Below, piece by piece: positions 36,564-45,149 of a stretch of DNA of 64,000 nucleotides. Positions within the stretch are counted from its first letter, which is position 1. Every line of letters begins with the position of its first letter. The position numbers and the translations under genes are program-made. The notes under the pieces were generated by a model. It was not told the origin of the DNA and searched no databases. It was given only the letters and a program-made list of their open reading frames with translations. Source of the stretch: Acinetobacter indicus CIP 110367 (GTDB lineage Bacteria > Pseudomonadota > Gammaproteobacteria > Pseudomonadales > Moraxellaceae); contig NZ_KI530755.1 of NCBI RefSeq assembly GCF_000488255.1, positions 372,001 through 436,000 on the forward strand. Reading direction: 5' to 3'.

Positions 36564-38090
36564 TTAGCCAGCAGCGGCATCAACCACTGGAATCTTGCCA
36601 ATTTTAGCTTGCCAGATTTTTGGTGCAGTCGCGTGTACAGAAGTACCGTTTACGTCAACTGCGACAGATACAGGCATGTCTTTTACTACAAACTTGTAGA
36701 TCGCTTCCATACCCAAGTCTTCAAAAGCAACTACTTCAGCTTCACGGATGGCTTTAGATACCAGGTAAGCAGCACCGCCTACAGCCATCAGGTACGTTGC
36801 TTTGTTGTCTTTAATCGCTTCAATAGCCGCAGGACCACGGTCTGCTTTACCAATCATGCCATAAAGACCAGTCGCTTCTAACACCTGACGAGTGAACTTG
36901 TCCATACGAGTCGCTGTTGTCGGACCTGCAGGGCCAACCACTTCATCACCCACTGGATCAACAGGACCTACGTAGTAGATGAACTTGCCTTTTAAATCAA
37001 CCGGTAATTCTTCACCATTGTTGAGCATGTCAACCATACGTTTGTGTGCAGCATCACGGCCGGTATAGATGGTCCCGTTCAGCAGCAGTGTATCGCCTGG
37101 TTGCCAAGAGTTCATTTCTTCTTGGGTGATGTTGTCGAGGTCAACACGTTTAGACGAAGATGAGTCCCAAGTAACTTCAGGATAATCTTCAAGACGTGGT
37201 GCCTGAATATGGGCAACGCCTGAACCATCTAAAGTGAAGTGTGCGTGACGCGTTGCAGCACAGTTTGGAATCATACCGACTGGTTTGCCCGCAGCGTGAC
37301 AAGGGTAATCTTTAATCTTGATGTCAAGTACAGTGGTTAAACCGCCCAGACCTTGTGCACCAATACCCAGCGCGTTTACTTTTTCGAAGATTTCAATACG
37401 AAGTTCTTCAAGTTTATTTTGTGGACCACGACGAAGCAGTTCGTCCATGTTGATCTCTTCCATGAGTGCTTCTTTGGCCAGCATCATGGCTTTTTCAGCA
37501 GTACCACCGATCCCGATACCAAGCATACCTGGTGGACACCAGCCTGCACCCATGGTTGGAACAGTTTTCAGTACCCAATCTACGATAGAGTCAGATGGGT
37601 TAAGCATTGCCAGTTTAGATTTGTTTTCTGAACCGCCACCTTTGGCTGCAACAGTAATGTCGACTTTGTTGCCTGGAACCAGTTTGTGGTAAATCACCGC
37701 AGGGGTGTTGTCTTTGGTGTTCTTACGACCAAATGCAGGGTCAGCAAGTACAGATGCACGAAGGACGTTAGAGTTTTCCAGGTAACCTTGACGCACACCT
37801 TCATTAATCGCGTCGTCTAAGCTCATTGTTAAATCAAATTTAACATCCATGCCCACTTCAACGAATACGTTGACGATACCGGTATCTTGACAGATTGGGC
37901 GGTGACCCTCTGCACACATACGAGAGTTAATTAAGATTTGTGCAATCGCATCTTTTGCAGCTTTGTTTTCTTCACGGTCATACGCACGGCTCATCGCTTG
38001 GATGAAATCTTGTGGGTGATAGTAAGAAATGAACTGAAGCGCATCTTTAACCGATGTGATCAAGTCATCTTGCTTGATAATAGTTGTCAT
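36564..38090 (-). CDS. fumA: Class I fumarate hydratase
   Basis: Iron-sulfur fumarase of the TCA cycle (fumarate to malate). 508 residues with alpha-region Cys residues of the 4Fe-4S site (RMCAEGHRPICQDTG, GWCPPGMLGIGIGG, IPNCAATRHAHFTLDGSG) and a C-terminal beta region (YTGRDAAHKRMVDML, GPTTATRMDKFT, GKADRGP). The fused alpha-beta length is standard. It is oxygen-sensitive and needs iron, unlike FumC. Its promoter must lie in 38091-38250. Confidence 0.93.
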   Translation of the reverse strand: MTTIIKQDDLITSVKDALQFISYYHPQDFIQAMSRAYDREENKAAKDAIAQILINSRMCAEGHRPICQDTGIVNVFVEVGMDVKFDLTMSLDDAINEGVRQGYLENSNVLRASVLADPAFGRKNTKDNTPAVIYHKLVPGNKVDITVAAKGGGSENKSKLAMLNPSDSIVDWVLKTVPTMGAGWCPPGMLGIGIGGTAEKAMMLAKEALMEEINMDELLRRGPQNKLEELRIEIFEKVNALGIGAQGLGGLTTVLDIKIKDYPCHAAGKPVGMIPNCAATRHAHFTLDGSGVAHIQAPRLEDYPEVTWDSSSSKRVDLDNITQEEMNSWQPGDTLLLNGTIYTGRDAAHKRMVDMLNNGEELPVDLKGKFIYYVGPVDPVGDEVVGPAGPTTATRMDKFTRQVLEATGLYGMIGKADRGPAAIEAIKDNKATYLMAVGGAAYLVSKAIREAEVVAFEDLGMEAIYKFVVKDMPVSVAVDVNGTSVHATAPKIWQAKIGKIPVVDAAAG

Positions 38091-38352
38091 ATCAAAATTC
38101 TCTTGAGCGGGCTGATAGCTAGCGGGCTAAATTATAAGACAAAATGACGGCATTGTGGGCGTTTTAGAAGTGGATTGGCCGAAAGTTTATAGTGGTGCTT
38201 TTACACAGGATTTTGGGTGATTTTTACTGTATTTGGCGGGCGGTTTTGTCATATTTGAGCTGAAATTAATGTCATATTACAGCTTAAGTTTAGATGAAAT
38301 TTCATTAAGTTGTTGAATTTTAATTATTTAATAAAATTTAAATATTTCGGTT
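38091..38352. other. Fumarase upstream region, no gene seen
   Basis: A/T-rich gap without a coding ORF. It contains two TGTCATATT half-sites at about 38247-38255 and 38270-38278, 23 nt apart, which could be extra weak PhoB half-sites before the strong site at 38353; this is speculative. Confidence 0.3.
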
Positions 38353-38392
38353 TTGTCATATAACTGTCATAAAACTTTCGCATAATTGTCAC
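38353..38392 (+). promoter_or_regulatory. Pho box array (four 11-nt PhoB repeats)
   Basis: Four units in phase at 11 nt: TTGTCATATAA, CTGTCATAAAA, CTTTCGCATAA and TTGTCAC. The first two form an 18-nt Pho box that matches CTGTCATAWAWCTGTCAY at all but the first position. The arrangement parallels the double Pho box of E. coli pstS. A -10 candidate CATAAT (38381-38386) lies 10 nt after the first box, the usual PhoB spacing. Confidence 0.7.
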
Positions 38393-38414
38393 ATCCAAAA
38401 ATGAGACCTTAAAG

Positions 38415-38501
38415 ATGACAACAGGTATTTTGATGGTTGCGGGCTTTTGTGTATATATCGCTGCAACTTGGATGTATGGCCAAAAAGAAGATCAAGCTTA
38501 A
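38415..38501 (+). CDS. 28-residue single-span membrane peptide, Pho-box driven
   Basis: Tiny ORF of 28 codons. The peptide starts MTTGILMVAGFCVYIAATW and ends with a short charged tail YGQKEDQA: one predicted membrane span with a hydrophilic C-terminus. The ribosome site is weak (GAGA about 7 nt ahead of the ATG). A strong Pho box precedes it and an intrinsic terminator forms across its stop codon, giving a transcript of only about 125 nt. I know no homolog. The alternative is that the transcript is a small RNA and the ORF is incidental. Confidence 0.5.
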   Translation: MTTGILMVAGFCVYIAATWMYGQKEDQA

Positions 38502-38518
38502 GCTTTATCTTCTTTTTT
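38482..38518 (+). terminator. Terminator overlapping the end of the small ORF
   Basis: AAAAAGAAGAT, one mismatch, AAGC, loop TTAA, GCTT, mismatch, ATCTTCTTTTTT. The stem is about 15 bp and includes the last seven codons and the stop of the 28-codon ORF. Confidence 0.8.
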
Positions 38519-38547
38519 CATTTTAGCCTGATAAAAATAATATTTTT

Positions 38548-38617
38548 CTCAATTCTCAATTCTCAATTCTCAATTCTCAATTCTCAATTCTCAATTCTCA
38601 ATTCTCAATTCTCAAAA
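38548..38617. repeat. Heptanucleotide tandem repeat (CTCAATT)n
   Basis: Nine perfect copies of CTCAATT followed by a degenerate tenth (CTCAAAA). It lies between the terminator of the Pho-driven micro-gene and the 3' end of the frameshifted gene on the other strand. A 7-nt unit changes frame on each slip, but no credible gene spans it. Confidence 0.9.
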
Positions 38618-38635
38618 TTTGTTTATAGCTTTGCT

Positions 38636-39216
38636 TTATCCTCCTTTAAAGAAGGCAAGTTCTAAAGCTCGATATGCTGAAATCTGATACCCCACTTTGT
38701 CTTGCATTAAACGATAAAAACTTTCAAAAACCGCCTCATTTTTTAATTCGTCCAGAAGCGTTAGATATTCCAGATAAGTTTCAGGACGTTTAAATGCGAA
38801 GTTATGGGGTTCGTTGCCGCTTAAGAATCTAAATACACGGCTATCCCAAATCGCATAGTGTTCAGGATGAATAAAGTGCAACAATTTAGATACACCGACA
38901 AGAGAGTTATTGAATGCACTTTTGAGTGTTTGAAGTTCTGGTACTGTTAATCGATGACCTTGTTTTGCTTTGTTAAATATTTTGATCAGATCATCTGCTG
39001 CAGTTAAATCAATTTTTTTAAAATGGTCGGCATCCACGAATAGGTAAAGCTGATGCCGATAACAATGTCATCCAAGGTGAGTACATCTGTCTTTTTGGAA
39101 TAATTTAAAAAATGGGAATACGCAATGAGATAATTTTCTTGCTCTTTGTCAAATTGATTGGCGATTTCAAAGATCTGTTTAAAAACTTCGTTGTTATTTT
39201 TTAATGTTAAAGGCAT
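38636..39216 (-). pseudogene. Hypothetical protein gene, frameshifted in a T7 tract
   Basis: Two overlapping reading frames (39216-39004 starting MPLTLKNNNEVFK, and 39037-38636) join into one product of 193 residues if one base is added to the T7 run at 39013-39019 (A7 on the coding strand): ...SWMPTILKKIDLTAADD.... The upstream frame has a ribosome site (GAGGTGG) and an ATG; the downstream one has only a GTG. Runs such as LVGVSKLLHFIHPEHYAIWDSRVFRFL are soluble helical sequence; I do not recognise the family. Either a real slippage mutation or a homopolymer sequencing error. Confidence 0.65.
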
Positions 39217-39275
39217 GTGATTACCACCTCACCTATACAGAAAATGAGATGTATTTGATACGTCTGGTCTAAATT

Positions 39276-39305
39276 AAAAAACCACCCTATCTTTCGACAG
39301 GGTGG
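39276..39305 (-). terminator. Terminator of ackA-pta
   Basis: CCACCCT/AGGGTGG stem followed on the minus strand by T6, about 30 nt after the pta stop. Confidence 0.8.
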
Positions 39306-39333
39306 GTGAAGCGGAGCTTGTTAAAAACAGTAT

Positions 39334-41472
39334 TTAAGCAGACTGCTGTTCAGCCTGAATTGCAGTTAGAGCAATGGTAAACACAATATCATCGACCAAT
39401 GCACCGCGTGACAGGTCATTCACCGGCTTATTTAAACCTTGCAACATTGGGCCAACACTCACTACATTGGCAGAACGTTGTACTGCTTTATAAGTGGTAT
39501 TACCTGTGTTCAGGTCAGGGAAAATAAATACATTGGCACGACCAGCCACCTGAGAGTTTGGTGCTTTAGAACGACCAACGCTTTCAACCGATGCAGCATC
39601 GTATTGCAGCGGGCCATCAATCAGCAGGTCTGGACGGCGCTGTCTGGCAATTTCAGTCGCTTGCGCTACTTTTTCTACATCGGCACCGGCACCTGAAGTT
39701 CCGGTTGAGTAAGAGATCATGGCAATACGCGGGTCAATACCAAAGGCTTTGGCCGAGTCAGCAGATTGAATGGCAATTTCAGCCAGTTGTTCTGCATCCG
39801 GGTCCGGGTTAATCGCACAGTCACCATACACATAAACTTCATCTGGCAGCAGCATAAAGAATACTGAAGATACCAGTGAATATTCAGGTGCAGTTTTAAT
39901 CAGCTGGAAGGCCGGACGTACGGTATTGGCCGTGGTATGTACTGCACCTGAAACTAAGCCATCAACCTGATCCAGCGCCAGCATCATGGTACCTAAAACC
40001 ACCGTATCCTGAAGCTGTTCGCGTGCCTGTAATTCGTTAAGTTTGCCTTTACGCAGCTCAACCATTTTCTCGACATAGTTTTCGCGAATCAGATCCGGAT
40101 CAATAATTTCTAAGTCATGCGGCAATTCAATACCACGGGCTTTGGCCACTTCAACTACGGCTTCAGGTTTGGCCAGCAAGATACAGTGCGCAATACCACG
40201 CGATTGGCAGATGGCCGCAGCCTGAACTGTACGTGGCTCATCACCTTCAGGTAAAACAATGCGTTTTTTCGCTGCAATTGATTTTTGTACAAGCTCATGA
40301 CGGAAGGCAGAAGGCGATAAACGTGGGCTATGCGCACCGCTAATCAGCGAGTTTAACCATTGCGGATCAATATGGCTGGACACAAAACGGGTTACCTGTT
40401 CAGCGCGTTCAATATCATCGACCGGAATTTCATTACCGAAAGTCGAGAGTTGTTGCGCCGTTTCAAAGGTGGTTAAAGGGGTATGTAATACTGGTAAACC
40501 TTGCTTGATGGCAGTTTGACAGAAATTTAAGGCCTGTTCATTCGGTTGATGCTGCTCGGTTAAGACTAAGCCTGCTAAAGGAATGCCATTGCTGTTTGCC
40601 AGACTGCTGGCCAGTAGTACATCGGTACGGTCAGCTGCGGTAATAATCAGTTCACCGGCCACAAACTTGTGCAGTTCATGCTCGATATTCGAAGTAATCA
40701 GGCTGCTATGTAACACACGGCGTGTATTTGCTTCGCCTTCATGAATCCACTGGGCAGAAATATGCGCCGCCAGATCAGACAGGCGCGGCACGCTCAGGGT
40801 ATTACTAAATGGTACCAAACCAATCACTGGCAGTTTTTCTGTGCCAATGTAGCTATAAGTTTGCTGAATGCTGGCCACAAACTTGCTGGTATCTGACAGT
40901 AAACGCAGGTTTGGATCAATCGTCACAGGAATTTGCGCAGAATCTTCTGGCAAACCTTTGGTCCGCATAAACAGCACACCGCGTAAACGATTTGATTCTG
41001 CACCACCGAAGTTACGAATCTGGTGTTCAATTCGTTCAGCAGAACGAAGCGGATTGTTGATGTCGGCACCGCTAACAATCACTACCTGTGCATCTAGGGC
41101 TTGAGCCAGCAGGGCATTCAGGTCATCTGCGAAGCTGTCACGGAAATTCGGTAACAGACCTTCGACAATAATCAGGTCATGCTGTTTGGCCACTTCACGG
41201 TGTAAACGAACCGCTTCTTCCAGTAATTCATCTTGCTGGTCATGGCTCAGTTGATGCACCACCTGTGCATAAGGAATGGGTTGAACCGTTTTGGTTTTAG
41301 ATACATGCTCAAACAGCGCTGTCGTCCGTTCGTTTTCAGGCTGTAATTCTTGAGAGAAAGGTTTGACGAAACCGGGTTTAATGCCCTGGCATTCCAAAGC
41401 ATACACCAGACCTAAACATGCAGATGTTAGACCAACACCTTCTCCAGTTGGGACAAGTAGAATTGTTTTCAT
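39334..41472 (-). CDS. pta: Phosphate acetyltransferase
   Basis: Interconverts acetyl-CoA and acetyl phosphate. 712 residues, the long enterobacterial-type form: N-terminal P-loop-like domain (LLVPTGEGVGLTSACLGL at residues 5-22), central DRTGG domain, and C-terminal PTA_PTB catalytic domain (about 385-705; RIVLPEGDEPRTVQAA, SGAVHTTANTVRPAFQLI, GPMLQGLNKPVNDLSRG). It lies 49 nt downstream of ackA, forming the acetate operon. Confidence 0.96.
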   Translation of the reverse strand: MKTILLVPTGEGVGLTSACLGLVYALECQGIKPGFVKPFSQELQPENERTTALFEHVSKTKTVQPIPYAQVVHQLSHDQQDELLEEAVRLHREVAKQHDLIIVEGLLPNFRDSFADDLNALLAQALDAQVVIVSGADINNPLRSAERIEHQIRNFGGAESNRLRGVLFMRTKGLPEDSAQIPVTIDPNLRLLSDTSKFVASIQQTYSYIGTEKLPVIGLVPFSNTLSVPRLSDLAAHISAQWIHEGEANTRRVLHSSLITSNIEHELHKFVAGELIITAADRTDVLLASSLANSNGIPLAGLVLTEQHQPNEQALNFCQTAIKQGLPVLHTPLTTFETAQQLSTFGNEIPVDDIERAEQVTRFVSSHIDPQWLNSLISGAHSPRLSPSAFRHELVQKSIAAKKRIVLPEGDEPRTVQAAAICQSRGIAHCILLAKPEAVVEVAKARGIELPHDLEIIDPDLIRENYVEKMVELRKGKLNELQAREQLQDTVVLGTMMLALDQVDGLVSGAVHTTANTVRPAFQLIKTAPEYSLVSSVFFMLLPDEVYVYGDCAINPDPDAEQLAEIAIQSADSAKAFGIDPRIAMISYSTGTSGAGADVEKVAQATEIARQRRPDLLIDGPLQYDAASVESVGRSKAPNSQVAGRANVFIFPDLNTGNTTYKAVQRSANVVSVGPMLQGLNKPVNDLSRGALVDDIVFTIALTAIQAEQQSA

Positions 41473-41521
41473 AAGGTATTATTCAAATCAGCCAAAAGTA
41501 AACAGGGTAAAACCGCGATTG

Positions 41522-42742
41522 CTAAGCAATCGCAGTTTCTAATTCAGACTTTTTTGCCGGAGTTGCTCCCAACTCAGACTCCACCACCGCACTGGTTTCT
41601 TTGGCAATACGGCCTTCTTCATCGGTTGGAACCACCCAGATTTGTGGACCGGTACCGTTATCGATACGACCTTCGGTGCCACGTTTCAGGCTGTCATTCT
41701 TCTCTTTGCTAAAGTTAAAGCCGAAGTGTGGTAAGTAAGACAGGGTTTTTTCACGGATATAGGCCGAGTTTTCACCAATACCACCCGTGAAGAACAGACC
41801 ATCTAGACGCGGTAAGCCACAGCTTAAGGCTGCTAAAGATTTCGCTAAACGGTAGCAGAATACTTCAATGGCCAGGGTTGCATCTTCATTGCCTTGTTCA
41901 GAGGCTTCAATCAGGGTGCGCATATCGTTAGAGAGGCCAGATAAACCGAGTAGACCGCTTTGGCTGTTCAGCATCTTGTCAATTTTGTAGATATCCCAAC
42001 CCAAGTTGCTGGCCAGGAAAGTGTGTAAAGATGGATCTACATCACCACTACGGGTACCCATCACCAGACCTTCAAGTGGGGTAAGGCCCATAGAGGTATC
42101 TACACTTTCACCGTTCCAGATGGCACAGGTCGAGCTACCATTGCCGAGGTGCGCTGTTAACCAGCCGCCTTGTTTCAGGCTGCCGGCCAGTTCTGAACCA
42201 CGTTCAGAAACATAGGCATGGCTGGTGCCGTGGAAGCCGTAACGACGTACGTTATGATCGGTGTACAGGAATTTTGGCACGGCATAACGATAAGCGTGCG
42301 CAGGCATAGTTTGGTGGAATGCGGTATCAAATACAGCAACTTGAGGTAATTCAGGGAATAAACGCATGGTCGCTTCAATGCCTACCAGGTGCGCCGGGTT
42401 ATGTAACGGTGCCAGTGGGGTTGCTTCACGAATGCGTTGAATAATTTCTGGGGTTAAGCGCTCGGCTTTGGTCAAGCTGCCGCCATGTACCACACGGTGG
42501 CCAATCGCTTGAGGATTGTATTGTGACAAGCGCGATAAAATGGTTTCTAAGGCTTTTTCATGATCTGCGTGCGGAATAGAAAGTTCGAGCGGTTCACCTC
42601 CGACAGTGATCCCTTTAATACGTGCCTCGACAGATCCTAAATTTTCAGCCAAACCAAAAATACGGTCTTCGCGACGTTCAGAAACAAGCGCGTATTTAAT
42701 TGAAGAAGATCCGCAGTTAATTACTAATACAGTTGTAGACAC
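41522..42742 (-). CDS. ackA: Acetate kinase
   Basis: Phosphorylates acetate or makes ATP from acetyl phosphate. 406 residues: [15 protein letters not shown] at the N-terminus, [21 protein letters not shown] run ([15 protein letters not shown]), HLGNGSS, GVRS-type [12 protein letters not shown] and the C-terminal GIGENSA. The start codon is GTG at 42742 with only a weak GGGT upstream. The 314-nt upstream gap contains a nested hairpin described separately. First gene of ackA-pta. Confidence 0.96.
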   Translation of the reverse strand: MSTTVLVINCGSSSIKYALVSERREDRIFGLAENLGSVEARIKGITVGGEPLELSIPHADHEKALETILSRLSQYNPQAIGHRVVHGGSLTKAERLTPEIIQRIREATPLAPLHNPAHLVGIEATMRLFPELPQVAVFDTAFHQTMPAHAYRYAVPKFLYTDHNVRRYGFHGTSHAYVSERGSELAGSLKQGGWLTAHLGNGSSTCAIWNGESVDTSMGLTPLEGLVMGTRSGDVDPSLHTFLASNLGWDIYKIDKMLNSQSGLLGLSGLSNDMRTLIEASEQGNEDATLAIEVFCYRLAKSLAALSCGLPRLDGLFFTGGIGENSAYIREKTLSYLPHFGFNFSKEKNDSLKRGTEGRIDNGTGPQIWVVPTDEEGRIAKETSAVVESELGATPAKKSELETAIA

Positions 42743-43056
42743 GTTGTTTTACCCGAATTCTAATTGAAATATTTGTATCCCGTATTGATCTGCACCTGTT
42801 CCAACACGGTGCAATCTTGATCAATAACTAATTTTTATCATGGGATGGGTATCGCTTCTAGATAGACTTTAGGAGATTAGACTTAAGCACTATCGACCCT
42901 TACGGGAATAATAACTAAAATTTATCGGTTGATAGATTTCATTTATTAATAAAATAGTAGTCATGTCCAGTCGCGTTGTTCTTCTGTTTACCATAACACG
43001 CCTTGAATCAAAGCATGTGACAGAACTGTTTGAAAATATTTCTTATTCCTTCATAT
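42743..43056. other. ackA upstream region, no gene seen
   Basis: A/T-rich gap of 314 nt without a coding ORF. It must hold the ackA promoter on the minus strand; I see no convincing -10/-35 pair. A nested stem at 42784-42825 is the only clear structure. Confidence 0.4.
42784..42825 (-). promoter_or_regulatory. Nested hairpin in the ackA leader
   Basis: Outer stem ATTGATC/GATCAAT, inner stem GCACC/GGTGC, 11-nt loop, 41 nt before the ackA GTG, without a T run. It could be a leader RNA structure or an operator; neither is shown. Confidence 0.35.
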
Positions 43057-43461
43057 TCAAGGTTTCTGATACTTCATTTCCGACCAGCGCACAATCACAT
43101 AGGCAAATAGCGCCACCATAAAAAATACCAGCATCATCCAGGCCAAGCCTTGCAGGGTTTCAATTAAGGTGCGGTAAATTTCCAGAAACCAGCGTTCCTG
43201 CGTCAGTTCAATAATAATTTTCTGGTCGTTTTCGCTATAGGTGAGTGGGGTAATGTATTTTTCCATGTCATAAATCCGGATTCCGGAGGAAGTCCCGACC
43301 ACCATACCGGCAAATTTGGTATATCTGGCCCAAGCTTCATGAATCGGATCATGAATAATACGTGCCAGAATACGGTTAATGGAACTGGAAAAAATACGCA
43401 TCACCACAAATGACACCAGCAGTGCCAGAACAAATGTGGTCACAATTAAATAATAGAACAT
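43057..43461 (-). CDS. Two-span membrane protein of unknown function
   Basis: 134 residues with one N-terminal span (about 3-24, FYYLIVTTFVLALLVSFVVM) and one near the C-terminus (about 104-126, GLAWMMLVFFMVALFAYVIV), enclosing a roughly 80-residue soluble loop rich in charged residues. No known motif. It lies downstream of proA beyond the proA terminator and is probably monocistronic. Confidence 0.6.
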   Translation of the reverse strand: MFYYLIVTTFVLALLVSFVVMRIFSSSINRILARIIHDPIHEAWARYTKFAGMVVGTSSGIRIYDMEKYITPLTYSENDQKIIIELTQERWFLEIYRTLIETLQGLAWMMLVFFMVALFAYVIVRWSEMKYQKP

Positions 43462-43522
43462 TGTCCACCTCTTATTCTCATTCTTAAGACAGTGTACGGT
43501 GGAATAGACAGGGAAAACAGCA

Positions 43523-43556
43523 GAAAAATGTTCAGCCTCCGCAAAGGCTGAACATT
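43523..43556 (-). terminator. Terminator of proA
   Basis: AATGTTCAGCCT/AGGCTGAACATT stem of 12 bp followed on the minus strand by TTTCTG, 21 nt after the proA stop. Confidence 0.8.
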
Positions 43557-43576
43557 CATATATTTAGAGAAGTGAG

Positions 43577-44842
43577 TTATTGGCGAATCTGGCCATCTCC
43601 AAACACCACCCATTTTTGCGAGGTCAGACCTTCCAGACCGACTGGGCCGCGGGTGTGGATTTTATCGGTAGAAATACCAATTTCCGCCCCTAAACCGTAT
43701 TCAAAGCCATCGGCAAAGCGGGTAGAGGCGTTAATCATCACTGAACTGGAATCAACACGGGCCAGGAACTGACGCGCCAGACTGAAGTTTTCAGTAATAA
43801 TGGCATCGGTATGGTGTGAGCCATATTTATTGATATGGGTAATCGCTTCATCCAGACCCGACACCACTTTAATGGCCAGAACCGGACCAAGATATTCAGT
43901 ATACCAGTCGTCTTCGGTAGCCGTTTGAACGCTGTCGCCTAAAATACGCTGGGTTTCGGCGCAGCCACGGAGCTCGACCTGTTTTTCCGCATACAGCTCG
44001 GCAATGCGCGGTAAAAACTCATCTGCAATGGCTTCATCCACCAACAAGGTTTCCATGGCATTACAGACGCCATAACGATGGGTTTTGGCATTCAGGGCAA
44101 TCGGTAGGGCTTTTTGCAAGTCAGCCTGTGCTTCGACAAAGACATGACAGTTACCATCCAGATGTTTAATTACCGGAATACGGGCTTCATTGGTGATGCG
44201 CTCGATTAAGCCTTTACCGCCACGTGGCACAATCACATCGACATATTCCGACATGGTAATTAGCTGGCCTACAGCAGCACGATCTGGGGTATTGATGACC
44301 TGTACCGCCGTTTCTGGCAAGCCTGCAGTTTTCAGACCGTGCTGAATGGCTTCGGCAATGGCTTTATTCGATTCCAGCGCTTCTGAACCGCCACGTAAAA
44401 TAATGGCATTGCCTGATTTTAGCGCCAGCGAAGCTGCTTCTAAGGTCACGTTCGGACGTGATTCATAAATCATGCCGACCACGCCCAAAGGTACTCGCAT
44501 TTTGCCAATCTGGATGCCCGACGGACGATAGGCCATATCGGTAATTTCACCAATTGGGTCAAGCAGGCCAATCACATCTTTCAGGCCCTGTAACATGCCT
44601 TTAAAGCGCGGGGGAGTCAGTTCTAAGCGATCAAGCAGGGCGCTATCCAGATTGTTGTTGCGACCTTTGGTCATATCAACCTGGTTGGCAGCTAAAATTG
44701 CTGTTTCACTGTTTTCAAGTGCAGTGTAAATAGCAGATAAAGCATGGTTTTTTGTTTGGGTAGAAGCACTTGCCAGAACTGCGGAAGCTTGGCGCGCTTG
44801 TTGTCCTACCGTTTGCATATATTGTTCAATAGACTCGTGCAT
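43577..44842 (-). CDS. proA: Gamma-glutamyl phosphate reductase
   Basis: Second step of proline synthesis, reducing glutamyl-5-phosphate to the semialdehyde with NADPH. 421 residues of the aldehyde dehydrogenase fold: [32 protein letters not shown] (cofactor loop), [12 protein letters not shown], and the catalytic Cys in [12 protein letters not shown]. proB is not adjacent, as is common in Acinetobacter. Divergent from the hydrolase-PilZ gene. Confidence 0.96.
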   Translation of the reverse strand: MHESIEQYMQTVGQQARQASAVLASASTQTKNHALSAIYTALENSETAILAANQVDMTKGRNNNLDSALLDRLELTPPRFKGMLQGLKDVIGLLDPIGEITDMAYRPSGIQIGKMRVPLGVVGMIYESRPNVTLEAASLALKSGNAIILRGGSEALESNKAIAEAIQHGLKTAGLPETAVQVINTPDRAAVGQLITMSEYVDVIVPRGGKGLIERITNEARIPVIKHLDGNCHVFVEAQADLQKALPIALNAKTHRYGVCNAMETLLVDEAIADEFLPRIAELYAEKQVELRGCAETQRILGDSVQTATEDDWYTEYLGPVLAIKVVSGLDEAITHINKYGSHHTDAIITENFSLARQFLARVDSSSVMINASTRFADGFEYGLGAEIGISTDKIHTRGPVGLEGLTSQKWVVFGDGQIRQ

Positions 44843-45149
44843 AGCGGTTTGATCACTTAGAAATTTCTCCTCGATATTAACAGTCTAGGTCGGGACAATG
44901 AAGCAGTTTGATGGAATTTTCCGCAGGAAAGCCGGAAAAGCGCTAAACATTTTGAAATTGTTTCCTGTTTAAAAGCAGACAAGTGGTTGCAGAAGAGGTT
45001 GCGTGTCAAAACGACACCTGTATAGAATGAAACACGATGGACATTGAAGTCATACAAATAACAATGAAAGAGCAGGATGCGATTTTTGCTCAATTTTAGA
45101 AATCATCTCTTGCACAATAAAAATAAGCGCGAGAATGGAGGAAAGGAAT

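Noticed and set aside
38548..38617. Tandem repeat considered as a CRISPR array
   Set aside because: Seven-base units with no spacers; no cas genes anywhere in the window.
38447..38665. Open reading frame crossing the heptamer repeat on the plus strand
   Set aside because: It has a TTG start inside the Pho-driven micro-gene, low-complexity repeat-derived content and no ribosome site.
44857..45093. 78-codon ORF between proA and the hydrolase-PilZ gene
   Set aside because: No ribosome site, no domain or signal, and it occupies the region that must hold two divergent promoters.
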